A program made the translations under genes and the position numbers. Below, one piece after another: positions 45,241 through 58,450 of a stretch of DNA of 64,000 bases (within the stretch, counting starts at the first letter, position 1; every line of letters begins with the position of its first letter). Under the pieces are notes generated by a model. It was not told the origin of the DNA, did no database searches, and saw nothing but the letters and a program-made list of their open reading frames with translations. This stretch comes from Pseudocercospora fijiensis CIRAD86 (taxonomy: Eukaryota > Ascomycota > Dothideomycetes > Mycosphaerellales > Mycosphaerellaceae): positions 4,450,596 to 4,514,595 of the forward strand of contig NW_006921535.1 in NCBI RefSeq assembly GCF_000340215.1, written 5' to 3'.

Positions 45241-48200
45241 TTACGAGCTTTTAGCCTTCTTCTTATTCTTTACGCTAGTCTAATACTTATCTAACAACTC
45301 GGCTATATCCTCGAAGGAGTCTTTAGCCTCCTACGAGTCCTATTTAGGTAAATAGCCTTGCTGTCTTAAGAGGTGTTCCTTCTTGCCTTGTCTAGTCCGA
45401 TGCTTTAGAATACGTTCTATAGACTACAGCTCTTTACTATTAGCTAAGACTTCTTCTAACTTAGTAGGCGCTTTATCGCCTTCGCGCTAATAGTACAGTT
45501 TAAGGAGGGATACGTAGAAGGTGTTATAGATAGTGTAATAAGGGGGAAGCTACAACTAATAGGCCTATACGGAGGAGCCTTTAACTTCTTAGATACGGAA
45601 TAGGCTAATGTATCTCGGTGCGAGCTTAGGCCTTGTTTTACTATTAGGGGATAGGTGTTTGCGGATACGGAGGTTCTTCGTACTAAGTACAACTATATCG
45701 CCTTGTTTAAAGGTTATTAGCGTATAGTGTTTGTTATAATAAGCCTTCTAATAGGCCTAGGCCTTTGCTAGTTTATTAGCTATCTTAGCGTAAATTTCTC
45801 GTATCTTTTAAACCCTCTTAATAGCCGCTAGTGTTTTAGGGGCTTAACGCGCTTCCCTGTCCTTACGCTCGGCCTCGAGCGATAGGGGGTCTTGTAGTAA
45901 CGCAGTGTTGCTGCCTATTATAGCGAAATAAGGGGAAACCTTAGTAGATAAGTAGATACTGTTATTATATACGAATTTAGCTAGTTATAGGAGGTTAACC
46001 TAGTCGTTAGGGTTCTTATTAATATAGCTGCGCAGGTATTGCTACAGGGTAGCATTTTGCCTCTCGGTTTAGCTATCTGTTTATAGATAGAAGGCTATAG
46101 ACAGCCGATGCTTAAGTCTTAGCTATAGGCATATCTTACTCTAATAGTAAGATATAAACGTCGACCCTCGGTCGGAGACTATCCTCTTAGGGGTTCCCTA
46201 ATAGCTATAGAAGATATTATTCTATAGTAACTTAGCTAAGTTAATAGCAGTCTAATCCTTCCGCGCCGGGATATATCGAGCGCCCTTAGTAAATCGATCT
46301 ACGACGACTAGGATAGCGTTAAAGATATTTTTGCTTCCTTTTCGCTTAGTAGAGGGAAGACCTATAATAAAGTCTATTATAAGCTCTACAAATAGCTTGT
46401 AAGGGACTAGTAATAAGGACAACTCGCTAAAAGGCTAATACTTTAGTGCCTTAATACGTTAATATACGGCATACGTGTTTACGTAGTCCTTTATATCCCG
46501 CTTACTATTTAGCTAGTAGTATATACGCGATAGTAGCTCGTGCGACCTCTCTATACTATAGTAACTAGCAAGCTTACTATTATAGTATCGCTTAAGAAGT
46601 TCTTATCGGATCGAATGTTTAGCGGGGATATAGTATCTGCCCTTAAACTTCAAGCAACCCTTGTTATCGATCGACTAGTTACTCTTACTAGATCGAGTCG
46701 TTCGCCTACTTATAAGCTTATCGATACGTTTAGTAGCAAAGGCGTCCCTCTGCTAAGCATGTAATAGCTTATTTATAAACGATTAACTATCCCCTTTTGC
46801 AAGGTTATTTAATAGTACCCTCGCTATTAAACGAGGTACGCATTATACACATCTAATAGTACTAGTAGCTAGATTAACTATAGTAGTGCTTTAATCGCTA
46901 TTACTATATATAGCGATATCGACTAGGGAGTTATTATAACTTCTCCTATTTGTGTCCTTAGCCCTTGCCTTAATACGCACTATTAATATAGTAAGAGCAT
47001 TAACATGCTTTAAGCCGTTACAGAGTCCGGTAAGCCGCTTATCCTACGCTTGCCTTACTACGAGGTCTATAGTAATCTTATACTATAGGGTTAGAAACAA
47101 TAAATTAATAGATTAGGTTTCGCTATCGTAATTAGGTCGCCTCGATAGGCTATCGGTAGGGTTACTTACGCCTAGCTAGTATAATATATTAAAATCGAAC
47201 CTAGCGAGGTAGACGGCCTATCTAGCCTGTCGACCTATAACCCTAGTAACCTTAGTAATGCTACGGAGGTTGTTATAGTCCGTATAGACCTAAACGGTAT
47301 ACTATATACTATCGAGATAGTAGCGCTAGTGCTTAAAGGCCTCGATAATAGCTAAGAGCTCTTACTCGTAGGTCTCGTAGCGACGCTTAGCATTAATTAT
47401 CTTCCGTAAAAAGAAGGCAATCGGGTGCTAGTAATAGTTATTATCTAATTGCTATAATATAATAGCCGATATAGCGAACTGTAAAGCGTTAGTCTTAATC
47501 CGAATCTGTTTGCTTAGTACGAAATAGTGTAGTAAGGGGACCTTAGTAAAGCGCTTCTTTAAACCGTTAAAAGCGGCTTGTACTCTATTAGTCTATTTAA
47601 ACTCTCTAGTAGGGTTAGCCTTGGTTTTAGTAAGCTTAGTTAGTAGTATTACATGCCTCGAATAGCCCTTAATAAACCGACGGTAGAAGTTAGCGAAGCC
47701 GAGGAATAACTAAAGTTCCTTAATACTAGTAGGTATTAGCTACTTAGTAATAGTCTTAATCCGATTAGGATTAGCCTTAATACCCTCGGTTAATACAAGG
47801 AAGCTAAGGAAGGCTACCTCTTTAGTAGCAAAGGTGTATTTAGAAGGCTTGCAATACAAGCTATAGGCCCGTAGGCAGTTAAGTACCTTACGGACTGTAG
47901 CCTAGTGCTTAGCAATATTAGGTAAATAGGTATAAACTAGGATAGTATCTAGGTAAACTATATAGAGATAGTCTAGTAGGCCTAATAAGGCCCGATTAAT
48001 ATAGGACTAGAATGTTATAGGGGCATTAGCTAGCCTAAATAGCATAAATAAGTACTTAAAATAGCTATAGCAAGTACGGAAGGCTGTTTTCTATTTACCG
48101 CCCTTACGAATACAGATACGATAGTACGCATCCTTAATGTCTAGTATAGTATAGAAGTAGGCCCTAGAAAGGCGATCGAGGGTCTTATTAATAAGAGGAA

Positions 48201-50705
48201 GTAGATAGCGGTCTTTAATAGTAACAGTATTAAGCCCCTAATAATCGATATATAGGCGTAGGCTACTATCCTTCTTTAGAACGAATAGGATAGGTATACT
48301 AGCAGGGCTATTGCTATACCGAATTCGACTATTAGCTAGGTTCTTATCTAGATATTTACGCAATACAGCGAGTTCTCGCTTACTAAGGTTATAGAGTAGT
48401 CTAAAAGGAACCTCTTTGCCCTCTATAATATTAATCTTATAATCCGTCTCTTTAACTATAGGCAATGTCGATGCTAGGTAGTGTTTAAACATATTAATAT
48501 AGGTCTCTCGAATAGGCTCTAGTATACGCCCGAGCTGTTTAGGGTCTATGCTATTAGGGGGTATAGGTTTATCGTTATTACTACCGAGCAGGTCGGTAGT
48601 TAGATCCGCTAAGGCGGAAGCAGGTATAAGGGTACTAATAAATAGGACCCTAATGTCGTTAGGGCACTCGCTAATATTAATGTATTTAATTTCCTCTTTC
48701 CTAGCGATTCTAAATCGCTACTTCTAGAGGCCTAGGTCTATAGCTATAGCGTAGTACTTAAGAATAGGGTTGCTAATAACAATATCGGATAGGAGGCTGT
48801 CTATGTCTACTACGTAGGTAGTAAAGTCTAGTAGGCGCTTATTGCCGAGGTCGTCCCTTAGAACTATAGGAATATAGTAGGCTCTATAGTTTAAGTGCCG
48901 AGCGTTATTAAACTAAGTAAGGGTTAGCAGGTTAGTCCTAGGCAATTGTCGGAGGTCTAATTGCTTAGCTAGGCGATAATTAATAAGAGCGCTAACTGAA
49001 TTTCCTAGGTCTAGCGTAACCTTAGTCTTATAATTAGCGCTATACGAGTCTAATACGAGACAGGTACGTATAATAGCTAGCACAATATCGATAGTCTTAC
49101 GCCGTACGAGGCTAACAGTTAGTACGGCGCTTATTCTTTTTTCGACTAATTAGAAGGACCGATAGGGGTAGCGTTAGCGGCTAAAAGGTGCTTTCGGTAT
49201 TTAGCGGTAGTACGGTCGATTCGGGCCTAGTCCTTAGGTTTGTCGCATTAGCCTAGTAAATAGCTAGTGCTATTACAGTTAAAGCACTTCAATCCGGTTA
49301 GGGGGCTACTATAGCTATTGCTACTATTGTTAGTCGAGCGATTAGTATTATAGGGATACCTTCTACGGCCCCTATTACGGCCTCCTCTATATAGCCGTCG
49401 GCTACGGCCTCTTCTACGGTCGTTATTACTATTCCTATTATTAGCAGTATTGTTTTAGTAGGAACCTTAGTTTCCTCCGTAGCTACGGTTACTATAGTTA
49501 GTACTAGCTAGTCGGATCCTCGATTCTAGTCGTTACTAGAGCTAAATAGCTCGTTTAGCCGTTTCTACCTCGACTATAAATTAAATACGTATTAGGTTAG
49601 CCTGTTTAAATATACGGCGATAGTCCAATTCGAGGATAAGCTCTTACCTAAGTTTTAGGCGTATCTCGGAGATCTATATAGAATTAGTCTTAGCCGGAAG
49701 GTCGTCTTTAAGGGTCTTTAAATAGGCCTCGAATAAGCGAGCCGATTGATTAGTCTTTTGTTTAGCTCGAAGGTACTAGTCCTAAGCGTGTTATTGCCTT
49801 AGTATAGGGTTTCTAAGGGTATCTAGTATAATAGTCTTATAGGTTTTCTACTAAATAGTAGTCTAGTTACTAAGGGAGTCGAAATGATCATCCTAAGTGC
49901 GTTTTAGGTCGCTATTAATGTACTGTATAGCGTGTACGACTAAGGAATAGTTATCTAGCAGCGCTCTTAGTACGTTACGCTAGTTAAGCTTACAGTCGCG
50001 AATATAGTCGTTATATTGCTTCCGACTAGAGCTATCGAATATAGTGCAATCCTTAAGTTTAGTATCCTTCTTCTAGACTAAAACAGATAGGTAGGAAGGC
50101 CCTACTATTAGTTTAGTATTTGTTGCTAGGGCTTCCTATAGGCGATAAATCTCGAGGAGGTTATCCTTTAGCTGTTATTCTTAACGTAAGGCAGTAAGCC
50201 TATTCTAAGTAGCTTCTTAAAGTCTCGCTATCGGCTAGGGCCTAAAGGCTAGTTAGCTATATCGACGGTTAACAATATTACTAAGAATGTCGTTAACGGG
50301 CAACGATAGGTTATCCCCTTCGATTACAGGTTCTTTAGTAGGCCCTCTAGTAGGCTCTTTAGTAGGAGGCACTTTAGTAGGCACTTTAGTAGGCACTGTG
50401 CTACTAGCGTTGTCGTTGCTAGCGCTACTAGCGGCTCCGCGGTTGTTGTTTCGTAATAAACTAGCTATTATAAGGGGCGACACTAATAATATATTATTAG
50501 CCCCTAAGATACGGATATAGCGGAATTAGTAGATATCGGCCTAGTGCGATTGACTTAGTATAATAGGCCGTATAGAAGGCCTTGCTTAATAATTAGTACG
50601 GTTGTTTTAATAGAATAGTACGTATAGGTCCCGTTCTTCGGGCGTAATGTAGTTAGATTAACGGTTTTCGTAGCTATACCGCTAAAAGCTTGAAATAAGG
50701 ACTAT
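45241..50705 (-). pseudogene. Gag-Pol polyprotein of copy D
   Basis: From ATA (former ATG) at 50703-50705 to TAA at 45241-45243. Domain order as in A: Gag with the Pro-Thr repeat at 50253-50483, knuckle near 49260-49300, protease, RT (an open piece at 48238-48492 reads LRKYLDKNLANSRIRYSNSP, ILFVLKKDSS), integrase, chromodomain near 45290-45460. The RT catalytic box has decayed to YLDT. Non-functional. Confidence 0.9.
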
Positions 50706-50729
50706 CTAGCTACTACCCTTAAAGGGTAG

Positions 50730-50740
50730 ATCGAATACTA
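50730..50740 (-). promoter_or_regulatory. Self-priming PBS of copy D
   Basis: ATCGAATACTA on the plus strand next to the 5' LTR; the complementary TAGTATTCGAT lies inside the LTR near 50790. Third independent copy of the same arrangement. Confidence 0.72.
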
Positions 50741-50936
50741 TATAAGAAGGGTATATTAGTAGGTAGATAGGATAGTAGTAGGTACAAGTAGTATTCGATA
50801 AGGATCTAGGAGGAGAGAGAGGAAGGCAGGCTAGTTAGCCTAACGCTAAGCGCTAAGCCCTGCCTAAGGCACTAAGACCCCAGCTTTACTCGGCCTAGTT
50901 ATATACTAATTACGTATAGCCCCTTTAGCCCTAACA
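50741..50936 (-). repeat. 5' LTR of copy D
   Basis: 196 bp; outer end CCTAACA at 50930-50936 (TGTTAGG in element orientation), followed by ATAGT. Confidence 0.92.
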
Positions 50937-50941
50937 ATAGT

Positions 50942-51600
50942 TTCCTAGTTAGAACTAGAGACTATATTAGTTTTACTATAAGGACACTCTTATTCGACTA
51001 CCGGCTACGATTGCCGGCTATACTAGAGACTATACTAGTTTTAACTATTCTATACTCGAGTTTTAGTGTTAATCTCTAATAGTATATTTCCTAGGGCTAT
51101 AAGAAGATATTAGTTATTCCTATCGATCTTATATATCTTAACGTCTTCGGATAGTAGGTAAATCCGGAATAGACTATTATAGCTAGTAGGGTTATTAAGA
51201 GTCTTATATACGTATCTAATAAGAGTAAAGTAGCTTAGCGAGATTTTATAAGGTAGGAGTCTCCTAGCCTAGGATTCCTATAGATAGTTATCTAACTGCC
51301 GGCTATTATTACCGGCTATAATAGTAACTAGGTTATATTTACTACGCTCGCGGTTGCCTTAATAACAGCTATTAACGTTACTAGGTCGTAGTTGCTAATA
51401 CTAGGGCGTAGTTGCCGTTACTAGGGCGTAGTTGCCGTTACTAGGGCGTAGTTACCGTAGTTATAAAAGCTTGCCTATATAATACTACGTAGGCGGCAAC
51501 AATTAGGGCTTCGCGATATTCTTATATATTTTAACTTCTTTCTCTATACCTATACCTATAATAACTACTATACGCTACGCCCTAGCCCCCCTTCCTTAAA
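50942..51600. other. hAT left interior, repeat-rich, no gene seen
   Basis: Non-coding as far as I can tell. Contains ACCGGCTA/GCCGGCTA motifs at about 51000, 51013, 51299 and 51312, and duplicated AGAGACTATA(C/T)TAG(T)TTT segments near 50946 and 51024. Four tandem 20-bp units follow at 51381-51460. Confidence 0.55.
51381..51460 (+). repeat. Four tandem 20-bp units in the hAT
   Basis: CTAGGGCGTAGTTGCCGTTA and variants at 51381, 51401, 51421 and 51441. Position near one end of the transposon is compatible with subterminal protein-binding repeats (inference). Confidence 0.9.
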
Positions 51601-53250
51601 ATAGTAAGAGAGAAGCGCGCCGCGCGCTAAATAGAAGATAGTACTAAAAACCGCGAGTTTGTTTTACCTAAGTATCTAAGAGAAAAGCGTAAGACTAGAG
51701 AGAAGTACTCTACGAAGAAGAATTGCGTACGAGACCGCTAGAAAAAGGAAAAGATAGATAAGGAAAAAAGATCGAAGAATAAGAGAAGAAAGGCGCGGAA
51801 TAAGGCATTCTATCGATAGCTAGCGCCTAAAGAAAAAAGTAAAGATTAGAGTAAGAAGATAACCCAAGAGAAGGCTAAGAGGAGGATGGAATTGCGTCTA
51901 GTTTTTAAGTATAAGTTTCTAGTAGCGTAAATTAATATAGCCGATAGCCGTAGCTAGTAGCTATAGCCGGTAGCTAAAGCTAGCATTTTTTTCTTTAATA
52001 CGCTAACTAATAGCACTTAGACCTATAGCCGCTATCTCTATCGAGACGACCGATAGTAACAGAGGTATTTAGATAACCGAGAACGATAATACTAGAGTTT
52101 AGGATACTGCGAAAGAGCTTAATACTACGAATAAAGGGACTAAAAAAAGTAAGGAGACACTATACGTCGATTTAGTAATAGGTATAGTCTCAGGGCCTAA
52201 CGCTATAGACGATAAGCGCTAGGAGTAGATCGAATATAGTTAAAGAGACGAGCTACTAGTAAAGGGTTAAGGTATAAGCCCTATTAATCTAGAAAATTAT
52301 TATTAAAGCTACTATAAAAAGCTAGTAAGAATTGGAATCGAGACTAGTCGTCTTTATATACTCGATATAGAGTAGAAATTTCTTTATTAGTTCTAGAGGG
52401 ATGCCTTTAGGTCTATAAAGGCAAAGTAGGTTACGATAAATATAATAGGGGCAAGGTATTTAGAGACGGCGGAGGAGTTACTAAAGGAGAAAGGGATATA
52501 GGTAATTATTCCCTACTCGATATATGTAGCCGGCGTTTGTAGCCGGTAGATACTAATAGTTAGATAGAAAGCGATTTCCGCGGGTAGAGTACTACTACTA
52601 TATAAAATCTTTACTTAGATAGAGAGGGCTTATATCCGAAATCTTAGCTACTAATAGAATAGTTTAGCGTTAGAATTCTCTAAATCTCTATATAAGTCTC
52701 CGAAGGATTACCTATTTTAGCGATATAGCTTTATCTCGACTACTCTATAGGTACCCGACGAAGCTCGGGCCCTCTTTAAGGTCTCTACTAAAAAGCGGAA
52801 GGAGTTCGAGGACTAGGATTAGTTAATAGAGCTATTAGTTAGTATTAGGTTTCGTAGCTAGACTCGGCCTAAGTATTTACTTATTCAGTATCTTATACCG
52901 AAAGAGGATAGACTAAGACTAAAAACGAGCTTAGATTCGTTAGGTATAGTAGCTCGGTTCCGTTAGTAGGAGAGAGCCGCCGTATAGAAGGCAAAATTCG
53001 GGTAGTTAGGATAGCTAGGGTAGCTAGGAAAAAGATTCTAGTAGTTAGGCTAGCTAGGGTAGCTAGGAAAAAGATTCTAGTAGTTAGGCTAGCTAGGGTA
53101 GCTAGGGAAGAAAACAGGGTAGCTAGCTAGTTACTATCTAGCTATTCCTAACGATACGATACTATAAAAGAAAGGGTGTTTCCCTATAGCTACTAGTATA
53201 TATCTACTACTCTATACCTTACTAACGACTGTATAAAACTTTAAAATATA
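51601..53250 (+). pseudogene. Unidentified hAT-borne ORF with QLG repeats
   Basis: Basic, Lys/Arg-rich N-terminal part from about 51610. From about 52610 a frame holds TQIERAYIRNLS, FSKSLYKSPKDYLFQRYS, VPDEARALF, RPKYLLIQYLIPKEDRLRLKTSLDSLG, then tandem QLGQLGQLGKRFQ units at about 53000-53115 encoded by a 42-bp repeat. No family recognised. It lies directly upstream of the transposase on the same strand, so it may be a second transposon protein or an upstream exon/domain. The frame in 51600-52600 is less certain. Confidence 0.4.
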
Positions 53251-53959
53251 CCGACTGAGATCGTATATATACTAGGCGCTATACTAGGAAGGGTAACGAC
53301 GAGACGATAGTCTAAATAGTCTAGTATACGAACTAGATTGCAACGACGTCGAGACGAGGCCACATACTCGCCTTCGAGCCTATTAAGTACTAGACGATAG
53401 TTAGGGCTAGATATATTCTCTCTAAATCGTAGTAGTAGAAATCCGTTATAGGATACTACTACCTAGTCCTTATATTTGCGAAGTCTAAGTAGAAGGTTAT
53501 TCGGAGATATAAGAATATCGAGTATTAACTCGGATATCTTCGAAAAGGCTAGCTAGGCGCATCCCCAGAAATCCGAGTATACCGAGCATTTTGATTAATA
53601 GGTCTATAAGATATAGTTCCCTTTATACTTACGTTCGAAGGAGTATTAACTACGGAAGTACTCGATACGATAAGGTAGTAAGGATTAAACGGATATATTC
53701 CTAAAGTTTTTTATAAAGGGGGCATTATACCGTCGTACGACCTCTCGACTTATAGGTTAACTAGTAACTGTTTATAACTTCTATAGTTTAATCTTAAAAT
53801 ACCTAAAACTAGGAGATAGGACTTTATCGCCTACTAACTATCTCTATTATAAATAGTATCGGGAATCTTAAGAGGAGATAAGGGTTAATATAGATATAGT
53901 GTTCTAGAAAGAGATACGTCTTCTAAATACGCCGGCTCTAGCTATAGGCTCTAGCTATA

Positions 53960-56330
53960 GGCTACTTTAATTAACCCTATAAATACAGCTAATTATTAGA
54001 CTTCCATAAAAGGGAGTCTATATAAAAGATATACCTATATCTTATAAACTACCTCCCCCCCTCTCTCTATTTCTCGGCGCGACTACCTAGCGTACTATAT
54101 TCGAAAAGAATAAAGAGGCTACGTTAGACGATATTCGGGAGATCCTCTATAATACTTACTAAACAGCTATTACTATCGATAGCTAGTTAAGCCGGACTAT
54201 AATAGCCTCCTTCCTCTCGATTATACTATACTTTAGTTATCCGGATTAGAAACTCTAGGAACTTATAATCGGATTCCCTAAAACTCTAGGTTCCTATACC
54301 GGTAAGGATATAGCGAAGCTTGTCTATACGGTAACAGATAGGGTTAGCGTAACTACGAAACTAATCTCGATTACTACGGATAACGCTAGTAATAATCGAA
54401 TATTAAATTAGGCGTTATATATACAATTTACTTATATTTGTCTTTAAAATTACTAATCGTATCGATAGTATCGAGTATATAGAGGAGATTTCAAGGTCTA
54501 TAATCTAGCTTAATCTTCTAAATATTAAGCTCGCTACGATTCCGAATACGTACGATAATAAAGATAAAGAGGAGCCTAGTAATAGGCCTAGCCCTATTCA
54601 ATCGGAGCCGACGTCGTTACTAGTCGTATCCCTATAGAGGTTTCCCTATCTCGCTTATATAGTTTAAATCGCAATCCGAGCCCTCTTTAAGACGCTTAAA
54701 ACTATACTATCGAACGACGACTAATAGAAGATCCTAAATAAGGATAAAGTAAAGTCGAAAGTCGAGAAACTCGTTATAGTAATAAGACGAGATAAGGTAT
54801 AGAGCTTCGCTCTCGTTTTATATAAGATATAACTTTTGTCTATAGCCGGTACCTATAGCCGGCATCTTTAGCCGGCAACCTAGTATAGTTCTAACTCTTT
54901 TTCTCTAGCTTCGTCGTCTAGTAATATATATAAACTCGAGCTTATAGAGATAGAACCGATTCGAGGCTATTTAAAAGAACCTTATCGAGCGCCTCAAAAC
55001 CGATACCTAGAATATCGTATAGAATAAGCGATAGCAAAAGCGGCCTCCTTAGCGCCTACTCTATTTTACCTAAGACGTAAAGACCTGGTTTAATTCGACT
55101 TTCTATATAATTACGAAGGGATATACTTTCGCTCTCGAGATCTATTAGAAGTCCGAGGCTATTAAGTAGCTTAGGCTTACTGCCGCCGAATAGCGCTAAG
55201 TAGAGTATCTTATAGATATTAGCAAGCATTACGCGAATGTTACTACTACGATTAGGAGAATTTAAGGACCGACGATCTATCTTATCTTTACGTACTATAA
55301 CTAGCTCTTTAACGAGCTTAACGAAACCGTAGCTAAGCTAGCTAAGAAGAGCGTCCCCTAGAAAGTAGCTATAACGAAACCTATAGATACCTCCTATACT
55401 AAGTTATAGAAATATTATAGTACTACCTTCTAGTCGTTCGGTAATATCTATAGCGTTACGTACCTACTAAACCTAGTAGAAAAGGATATATACTAGTAGA
55501 AGCCGGAATAGAACGGGAACTAGGAATAGCCTAAGTATTACTAGACTATTCTAGAAAAGATATTCTATAAGCGTCGGAAAGAGACTACTCTAAATATAGC
55601 TCGTATAAAGAAAAAGAAGGCTAAGAAGGCTCCGATATCCTACCTATTTCGTAGGTAGGAAGTAGAGGTAGAAGAGGAAGTAACTACTAAAGTAAATAAA
55701 GAAGAATTCGATCTCTATTAGCGCGTAAGTAAGTACTAAGCCCGTAGGCTTAGAAAGAGGGCTAATAATCTCTAGATCTTACTAATCTTCTAGACGAATT
55801 CGGAGACGATATTCTCGCTATATTATAGAGGTTAGAGCCTAAGTTTCTAACGATAGCGTCGGTCGGACTCGCTCGGAACGTCCTCGCTATACTAAGCGTA
55901 GATATAGGCTATAAGAGGTCTTCTAGTATCGCTCGTTACTAGGGCCGCTTTAATCGAATATACTCGCCTACTACCTTCGAATCTATTATAATATTCCGAT
56001 ACTACCTCTTCTACTAGAGTCGCTAAGTTAGGATACTAAAGATTATATTAAAGGAGTTAATCGAGGAATTAGAAAACCTTAAGATTGAAGAAACTTAGTA
56101 GCGTAAAGAGAATACGAAATTTAGTTTAAGCGAAACCCTTATTAGTAATAATAAAGAGGAGGAGGGTAGAGGTAGAGGGCGATACTAGGTCGAGAAGCGG
56201 AAGCGTATATAGGCTTAAAGTAGCTTTAAGGAGACGAAGCCTTTATATAGCAGGCAATATAGCCGGTATATATAGCTAGCGTATATAGCCGGCGTATATC
56301 ACTAAAACATTTCAAATTCCTAAAGAGACT
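53960..56330 (+). pseudogene. hAT family transposase
   Basis: Catalytic region from about 54130: TAITIDS.LSRTIIASFLSIILYFSYPD, LIIGFPKTLGSYTGKDIAKLV and LISITTDNASNN, the characteristic hAT order (T.D.WTS, GFH...HTG, TDNASNN). The C-terminal hATC dimerisation region is at about 55858-56010: LARNVLAILSVDIGYKRSSSIAR followed by RIYSPTTFESIII (family LARDVLAIPASGAGVERLFS). Between these, Gln/Trp stops and apparent frame changes make the middle unclear. The N-terminal BED finger and true start were not located. It excises the element and makes 8-bp target duplications. Confidence 0.82.
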
Positions 56331-56479
56331 AGTTACTAGAGTAACGAAGCGCCTATATAGGAGGTAATACAGCTAGCGTATATAGCCGGTATATATCCCT
56401 AATATATTTCGAATCCCTAAATAGACTAGTTACTATAGTAACCTACCCCGCTTATCTACTAACTATTTCTAAATCTCTA

Positions 56480-58040
56480 TTCGCTCTTCCTCTTCCTCTT
56501 CCCTTTTCCTATATTCTAAAAGACAAATATACCTTAAGGATTCGGCTCTTCGGGCCTTACTAAGTCGGCCGCCTCCCCTTACTTTAGCGACTATTCTAAT
56601 AATAAATCTAACGAGGACCTACTAAGACGGTTTAACAGAAGACTATTTAATCCGGAAGGTAAGAAGTATAAATATCTCTTTACGATTATAGGTTTATTAA
56701 TTTTCTAGGTCTTAGCGATATACCCTTATCGCCCGAACGCGTATAAAGTTACCTTTAGAGCCTAGAATAGGGTAAGGGTAAAGCAAGCTAAGTATAGGAA
56801 GACTATAGCGAGAACGAGATATTAGAAGAGTAAGACTATCCGCGGTATATATAAAGAAAGGGGGTTCTTCGGAAAATAGTACCGAAAAACAAGAAGGCTT
56901 TAAGTAGATAGGAGGAGGCTAAAGCGGCTAAAAAGAGTAGGTAGACGAAGACTATCGCGAAGAAAGGTTATTCTTTAATAAGGAAAAAGGATAAAAGGTA
57001 GGTCTCGATAATAACAAAGCGGCGCTTTAAACTAGGTACTATTACCCTTCGCTAGATACGGCTATTCTAAGATAAAAGAGGGACCGAGCTTTTAATCCTT
57101 AAGACTCCCTTCTAGCGACTCGTTCGAGAAATTATATTAGATTCTTAGTCTAGTATACGATTTCTAGCTAAGGCAATTAGTACTCTTTAGAAAGCTACGG
57201 AGGCATTTCTCGTAACCGAGTTTAAGCTTTTAAACCTCCTTACTATTCGGGTTACTCTTTAATATAAATTATTAAAGATATATAGCTTCTAGCTAAGATT
57301 CTACGTCGGTTTATAGCGGATTAATTGGAATTTGTATTTAGTCGTTAGATTAACCTAGGAGGAGGGCTATTTTCGCATCCTTTTACCGGCTATAGGTACC
57401 GGCTATACTTCTAATTTTATCTCTACGCCGTACCTAAATCTAAGGTAAGAAGTAGAAACCTAGCGCCCTAAATCTACTCGGCTCTTACGGACACGAGCTA
57501 TATTTAGACTAGTTTCTTTATATATCGCGACCTAGCGGGTAGTAAGCTAAAGGGCAATAGAACGTTTATAATACGTCTCTTTTAAGACCTAAGATATAAA
57601 GGTTCTAAGGAGCCCTAGTATTCTAACTATAAGGAGATTCTTTAGTATTAGTACTTTAATCCTCTATACTACGAGGTAGATAGTAAGCCTACGAGAGAGA
57701 AACTTTAACGAGAGATTCTCTATAATACGTAGCGCTATTATATAGCGATAGATGCGTACTAAGTCCGGTAACTTAAAGAAGAATTAAGATAGCGACTTAG
57801 GAGGAGATCGATAGTATATTAGTAGAGTCGAGGTATTATAAGCGAAGCACGAGATAATATAGGCTCTTAGTCGTTTAAAGTAACGTACTATATAAATAAC
57901 TAGGCGTACTACTCTTATTTACTTACGACCTATATCCTAGGATACTCTTCTCGTACTTTTTATATAGTTTTCTAATACCTTACCTATAAGCGCTCCGCGA
58001 CGACCGAGTAAATATAAGTTATAGGATTTCCGCTCGGTAG
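56480..58040 (+). pseudogene. Unidentified relic ORF downstream of the hAT transposase
   Basis: A plus frame from about 56530: SAASPYFSDYSNNKSNEDLLRRFNRRLFNPEGKKY, LFTIIGLLIF, YRPNAYKVTFRAW, then strongly basic Lys/Arg-rich sequence. Further down (57530-57700) TFIIRLF.DLRYKGSKEP and YYEVDSKPTREKL-like segments appear, possibly in another frame. No family recognised. Bounded by GCCGGY motifs on both sides. Confidence 0.35.
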
Positions 58041-58360
58041 TACGGTACCTTAGCCTTCGAGATAGGGCGGAGTTAAATTTAGAGGTATAGCTAGCACTCG
58101 TAGCCGGTATATAGAGATAGTAGTAGGCCTCTCCGTACTAGATAGCTAGCTTATATAGTATAGCCTACTATAGTATAGATCTTTATTATATTTCCTAGTA
58201 CTATACCTAGGTTACTTATAAAATTACTATAGCTAGTAATTGAATTACTAAAGAATATCTATACTATAGTAGGATACTATTATTACGCCGACTATTTATT
58301 AAAAGGAGGCTTTCGCCGTATTACTATACTAGCTATAGGTACTAGCTATATTTTAAAGTT

Positions 58361-58450
58361 TGCCGTACCTGCCTTTTTTTGCTATACCTGCCCTTTTCAG
58401 CCGTACCTGCCCTTTTTAGCCGTACCTGCCCTTTTTAGCCGTACCTACCT
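58361..58450 (+). repeat. Tandem 19-20 bp units in the hAT
   Basis: About four copies of GCCGTACCTGCCCTTTTTA with small variations. They keep intact TG in CCTGCC, unusual for this window, and each unit contains a GCCGTACC variant of the dispersed motif. Confidence 0.85.

Larger units (their letters stand above)
43763..50936 (-). mobile_element. Ty3/Gypsy chromovirus copy D, nested in the hAT
   Basis: Complete minus-strand element of 7174 bp, same family as A and B. LTRs 43763-43958 (3') and 50741-50936 (5'), 196 bp each. ATAGT flanks at 43758-43762 and 50937-50941. More decayed than A: few CA/TG remain and its longest open piece is 84 codons. Confidence 0.95.
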
